From: Bacteroidales bacterium
GTDB taxonomy: Bacteria; Bacteroidota; Bacteroidia; Bacteroidales; Muribaculaceae
DNA length: 22,333 nt
Assembly: GCA_030526455.1 (NCBI GenBank)
Contig: JAUNCU010000020.1
Span: 1,102 to 23,434, forward strand
Direction: 5' to 3'
This document shows, piece by piece, positions 22,161-22,333 of this stretch (position 1 is the first letter of the stretch; every line of letters begins with the position of its first letter). The position numbers were made by a program, and so were the translations under genes. The notes under the pieces were generated by a model. The model was not told where the DNA came from and did not search any database. It saw only the letters and a program-made list of their open reading frames with translations.

Positions 22161-22249
22161 TATATATATATATATATGTGTGTGGGGGCACCACCTTACA
22201 CCGATGGCCACCCATAAAGCAAAAAAAAGGGTCAGAGGAAAAACAAAAG

Positions 22250-22333
22250 GGGGAGACTGTCCGAAAACACGGGATGTTACCATAACCGACCCTCTCCGAG
22301 GCTCTTTTCTTTGTGGCCCCCTATCTCCAAGCC
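22250..22333 (+). repeat. Dispersed structured repeat, copy D (cut by window end)
   Basis: GGGGGAGACTGTCCGAAAAC opens the element. It continues with the shared ACCATAACCGACC, CCTC-TCC-GAGG hairpin and TATCTCCAAGCC before the window ends. The orientation is the same as copy C. Confidence 0.85.

Noticed and set aside
22160..22185. (TA)n/(TG)n microsatellite after the amylase terminator as a phase-variation switch
   Set aside because: It lies downstream of the terminator and not in any promoter or coding region seen here, so slippage would have no evident effect.

Overview
The window looks like a chromosomal segment from a gut-type Bacteroidales bacterium (Prevotellaceae or Muribaculaceae by feel; the family cannot be fixed from sequence alone). 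The evidence is Bacteroidetes-style promoter boxes (TAnnTTTG about 11-60 bases before starts), little sign of Shine-Dalgarno sites, a Bacteroidetes Wzi-type outer-membrane protein, a glycine-lipid acyltransferase pair, a secreted GH13 amylase with CBM26-like modules, and several AAA/DUF4143 ATPases. No rRNA, tRNA, CRISPR array or transposase gene was seen.

Layout. 1-2488 (+): the tail of a DUF4143 ATPase, a secreted protein of unknown function overlapping it by ATGA, and a secreted class C beta-lactamase-like serine hydrolase. A strong bidirectional hairpin at 2514-2560 separates these from a convergent complete AAA/DUF4143 ATPase (2578-3876, -). Upstream of that ATPase lies a periodic repeat array, then a dispersed repeat (copy A) and the terminator of tyrS (4620-5921, -). 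A possible small RNA (about 6134-6204, +) lies next. From 10849 down to 6203 on the minus strand runs a tight operon: PlsC-like acyltransferase (GlsA type), GNAT-like N-acyltransferase (GlsB type), Wzi-like barrel, lipoprotein, DUF3800 protein. Next comes threonine catabolism: threonine dehydrogenase (11247-12203, -) and 2-amino-3-ketobutyrate CoA ligase (13951-15141, +), with another AAA/DUF4143 ATPase (12521-13831, +) and its own repeat array between them. The right third holds a secreted GHL10-like protein, a polytopic membrane protein, and a 1072-residue secreted amylase.

Most notable. (1) Both complete ATPase genes sit directly behind an array with exact 33-base spacing built from the same A-rich core (about CTCGAAAAAGTGT / GTGGAAAAAAGTTG), in the same orientation relative to the gene. 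In each case the proximal unit lies between the likely -33 and -7 promoter boxes, so the arrays look like operators rather than leaders. (2) Four copies (one cut by the window end) of a 210-230 base dispersed element with inverted ends and perfect internal hairpins whose loops vary; two copies flank the amylase gene in direct orientation. (3) The amylase is preceded by a perfect LacI-family-type operator and ends in a two-repeat dockerin-like module.

How the genes relate: the acyltransferase pair and the Wzi barrel point to outer-envelope building; the amylase and the GHL10-like protein point to extracellular or periplasmic glycan use; the dehydrogenase and ligase convert threonine to glycine and acetyl-CoA. 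The ATPase cassettes look like accessory insertions among housekeeping genes.
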